Shown piece after piece: positions 63,563-64,000 of a stretch of 64,000 bases of DNA. The DNA comes from Negativicutes bacterium (GTDB lineage Bacteria; Bacillota; Negativicutes; Anaeromusales; Anaeromusaceae), in the NCBI GenBank assembly GCA_009929485.1, contig SAAJ01000017.1, positions 1 through 64,000 of the forward strand, written 5' to 3'. The position numbers and the translations under genes are program-made. The notes under the pieces were generated by a model. The model ran no database searches, was not told where the DNA came from, and saw nothing but the letters and a program-made list of their open reading frames with translations. How positions within the stretch are numbered: the stretch's first letter is position 1; the number at the start of each line of letters is the position of its first letter.

Positions 63563-64000
63563 TGTCAATTCGTCCGCTTGCTTTTACCGCTTTGTTTGTA
63601 GCCTTAGGCGTGCTTTTGGGCCACTTGGTCTACATTCCCATCGGCGTTGCCAAATGCTTTCCCATGCAGCACGCCATCAATGTTCTTTTAGCCGCCCTCT
63701 TAGGCACACGTTACGCCGTCAGCGGCGCTTTCACCATTTCCCTCTTGCGCAATCTTCTTGGCACTGGTTCGCTCTTAGCCTTCCCCGGCAGTCTCTGCGG
63801 CGCTTTCCTGGCAGGCTGGCTCTTCCGCCGCACCGGTCACATTGCCGGCGCCGTAGCCGGCGAAATCATCGGAACCGGCCTCATAGGCGGCTTACTGGCG
63901 TATCCGGTAGCCTCTTGGTTTCTCGGCTCGCAAGTCGGCGCTTTTTTCTTCATCATCCCTTTTCTAATCAGCACTACCGGCGGCAGTCTGATTGCGTACG
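63562..64000 (+). CDS. thiW: ThiW, ECF transporter S component, cut by the window edge
   Basis: At least 146 residues of a multi-pass membrane protein: LAFTALFVALGVLLGHLVYIPIG, CFPMQHAINVLLAALLGTRYA and GAFTISLLRNLLGTGSLLAFPGS. This matches ThiW, the thiazole-specific substrate-capture component of an ECF transporter. AGGAGGTG precedes ATG 63562. The 3' end lies beyond 64000; thiE or thiD genes may follow. Confidence 0.93.
   Translation, partial: MSIRPLAFTALFVALGVLLGHLVYIPIGVAKCFPMQHAINVLLAALLGTRYAVSGAFTISLLRNLLGTGSLLAFPGSLCGAFLAGWLFRRTGHIAGAVAGEIIGTGLIGGLLAYPVASWFLGSQVGAFFFIIPFLISTTGGSLIAY

Overview
The window looks like the chromosome of a diderm Firmicute of the Negativicutes (Sporomusaceae-like). 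A tripartite RND efflux system with an outer-membrane TolC-type channel (42100-47814) lies among Firmicute-style genes: AGGAGG ribosome sites, YitT, ThiW and a YaaH-like GH18 hydrolase. This placement is inferred from gene content and family recognition only.

The window has two halves. Positions 1 to about 35510 are accessory DNA that appears stacked behind the 3' end of the tmRNA gene (ssrA, 35510-35855, minus strand). The antisense of the tmRNA acceptor end, TGGTGGAGGCGA, recurs at 21007 and 3475. Each copy lies inside the last codons of a large serine recombinase gene. I read this as tandem integrative elements.

Element C (left edge to 3487) has a Cro/CI-like switch, a small ImmA-like peptidase, a DUF4258/YgiT toxin-antitoxin pair and a frameshifted recombinase. 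Element B (3475-21018) has a Gp49-family protein, an NYN nuclease and a five-gene operon: SNF2 helicase with DUF3883, DUF1156 methyltransferase, OLD-like ATPase, DUF4276 and DUF499 ATPase. It also has a phage/plasmid-type Rep protein, a possible origin and its own recombinase. Element A (21007-35521) has an AT-rich two-gene cassette (HExxH peptidase-like plus HEPN-motif protein), a small recombinase cassette flanked by 14-bp repeats, RadC, a DUF927 ATPase, ParA with a partner, a membrane protein, a DnaJ-type zinc-finger microprotein with a C-protein-like regulator, and a Fic enzyme.

Positions 35510-64000 are core-like. They hold tmRNA, a diguanylate cyclase, a GH18 hydrolase with a macrodomain protein, ModA, an amino-acid binding protein, a charged envelope protein, a TrhA/hemolysin III protein, the RND pump, an M29 aminopeptidase with two Opp ATPases, YitT, rubrerythrin and an MFS exporter. 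A cyclic-di-GMP riboswitch precedes a 48-aa protein. A polar amino-acid ABC transporter, a Rossmann-chemoreceptor fusion and an ABC-F ATPase follow. The window ends in a TPP-riboswitch operon (cytX-thiM-thiW), cut by the edge.

Two regulatory links stand out. Three promoters (tolC-like gene, efflux adaptor, charged envelope protein) share TGTAAC-N5-TGTMAC placed exactly 10 bp before the -10 box. In element A and before recombinase 1, terminator-like hairpins sit directly against the ribosome site of the following gene.
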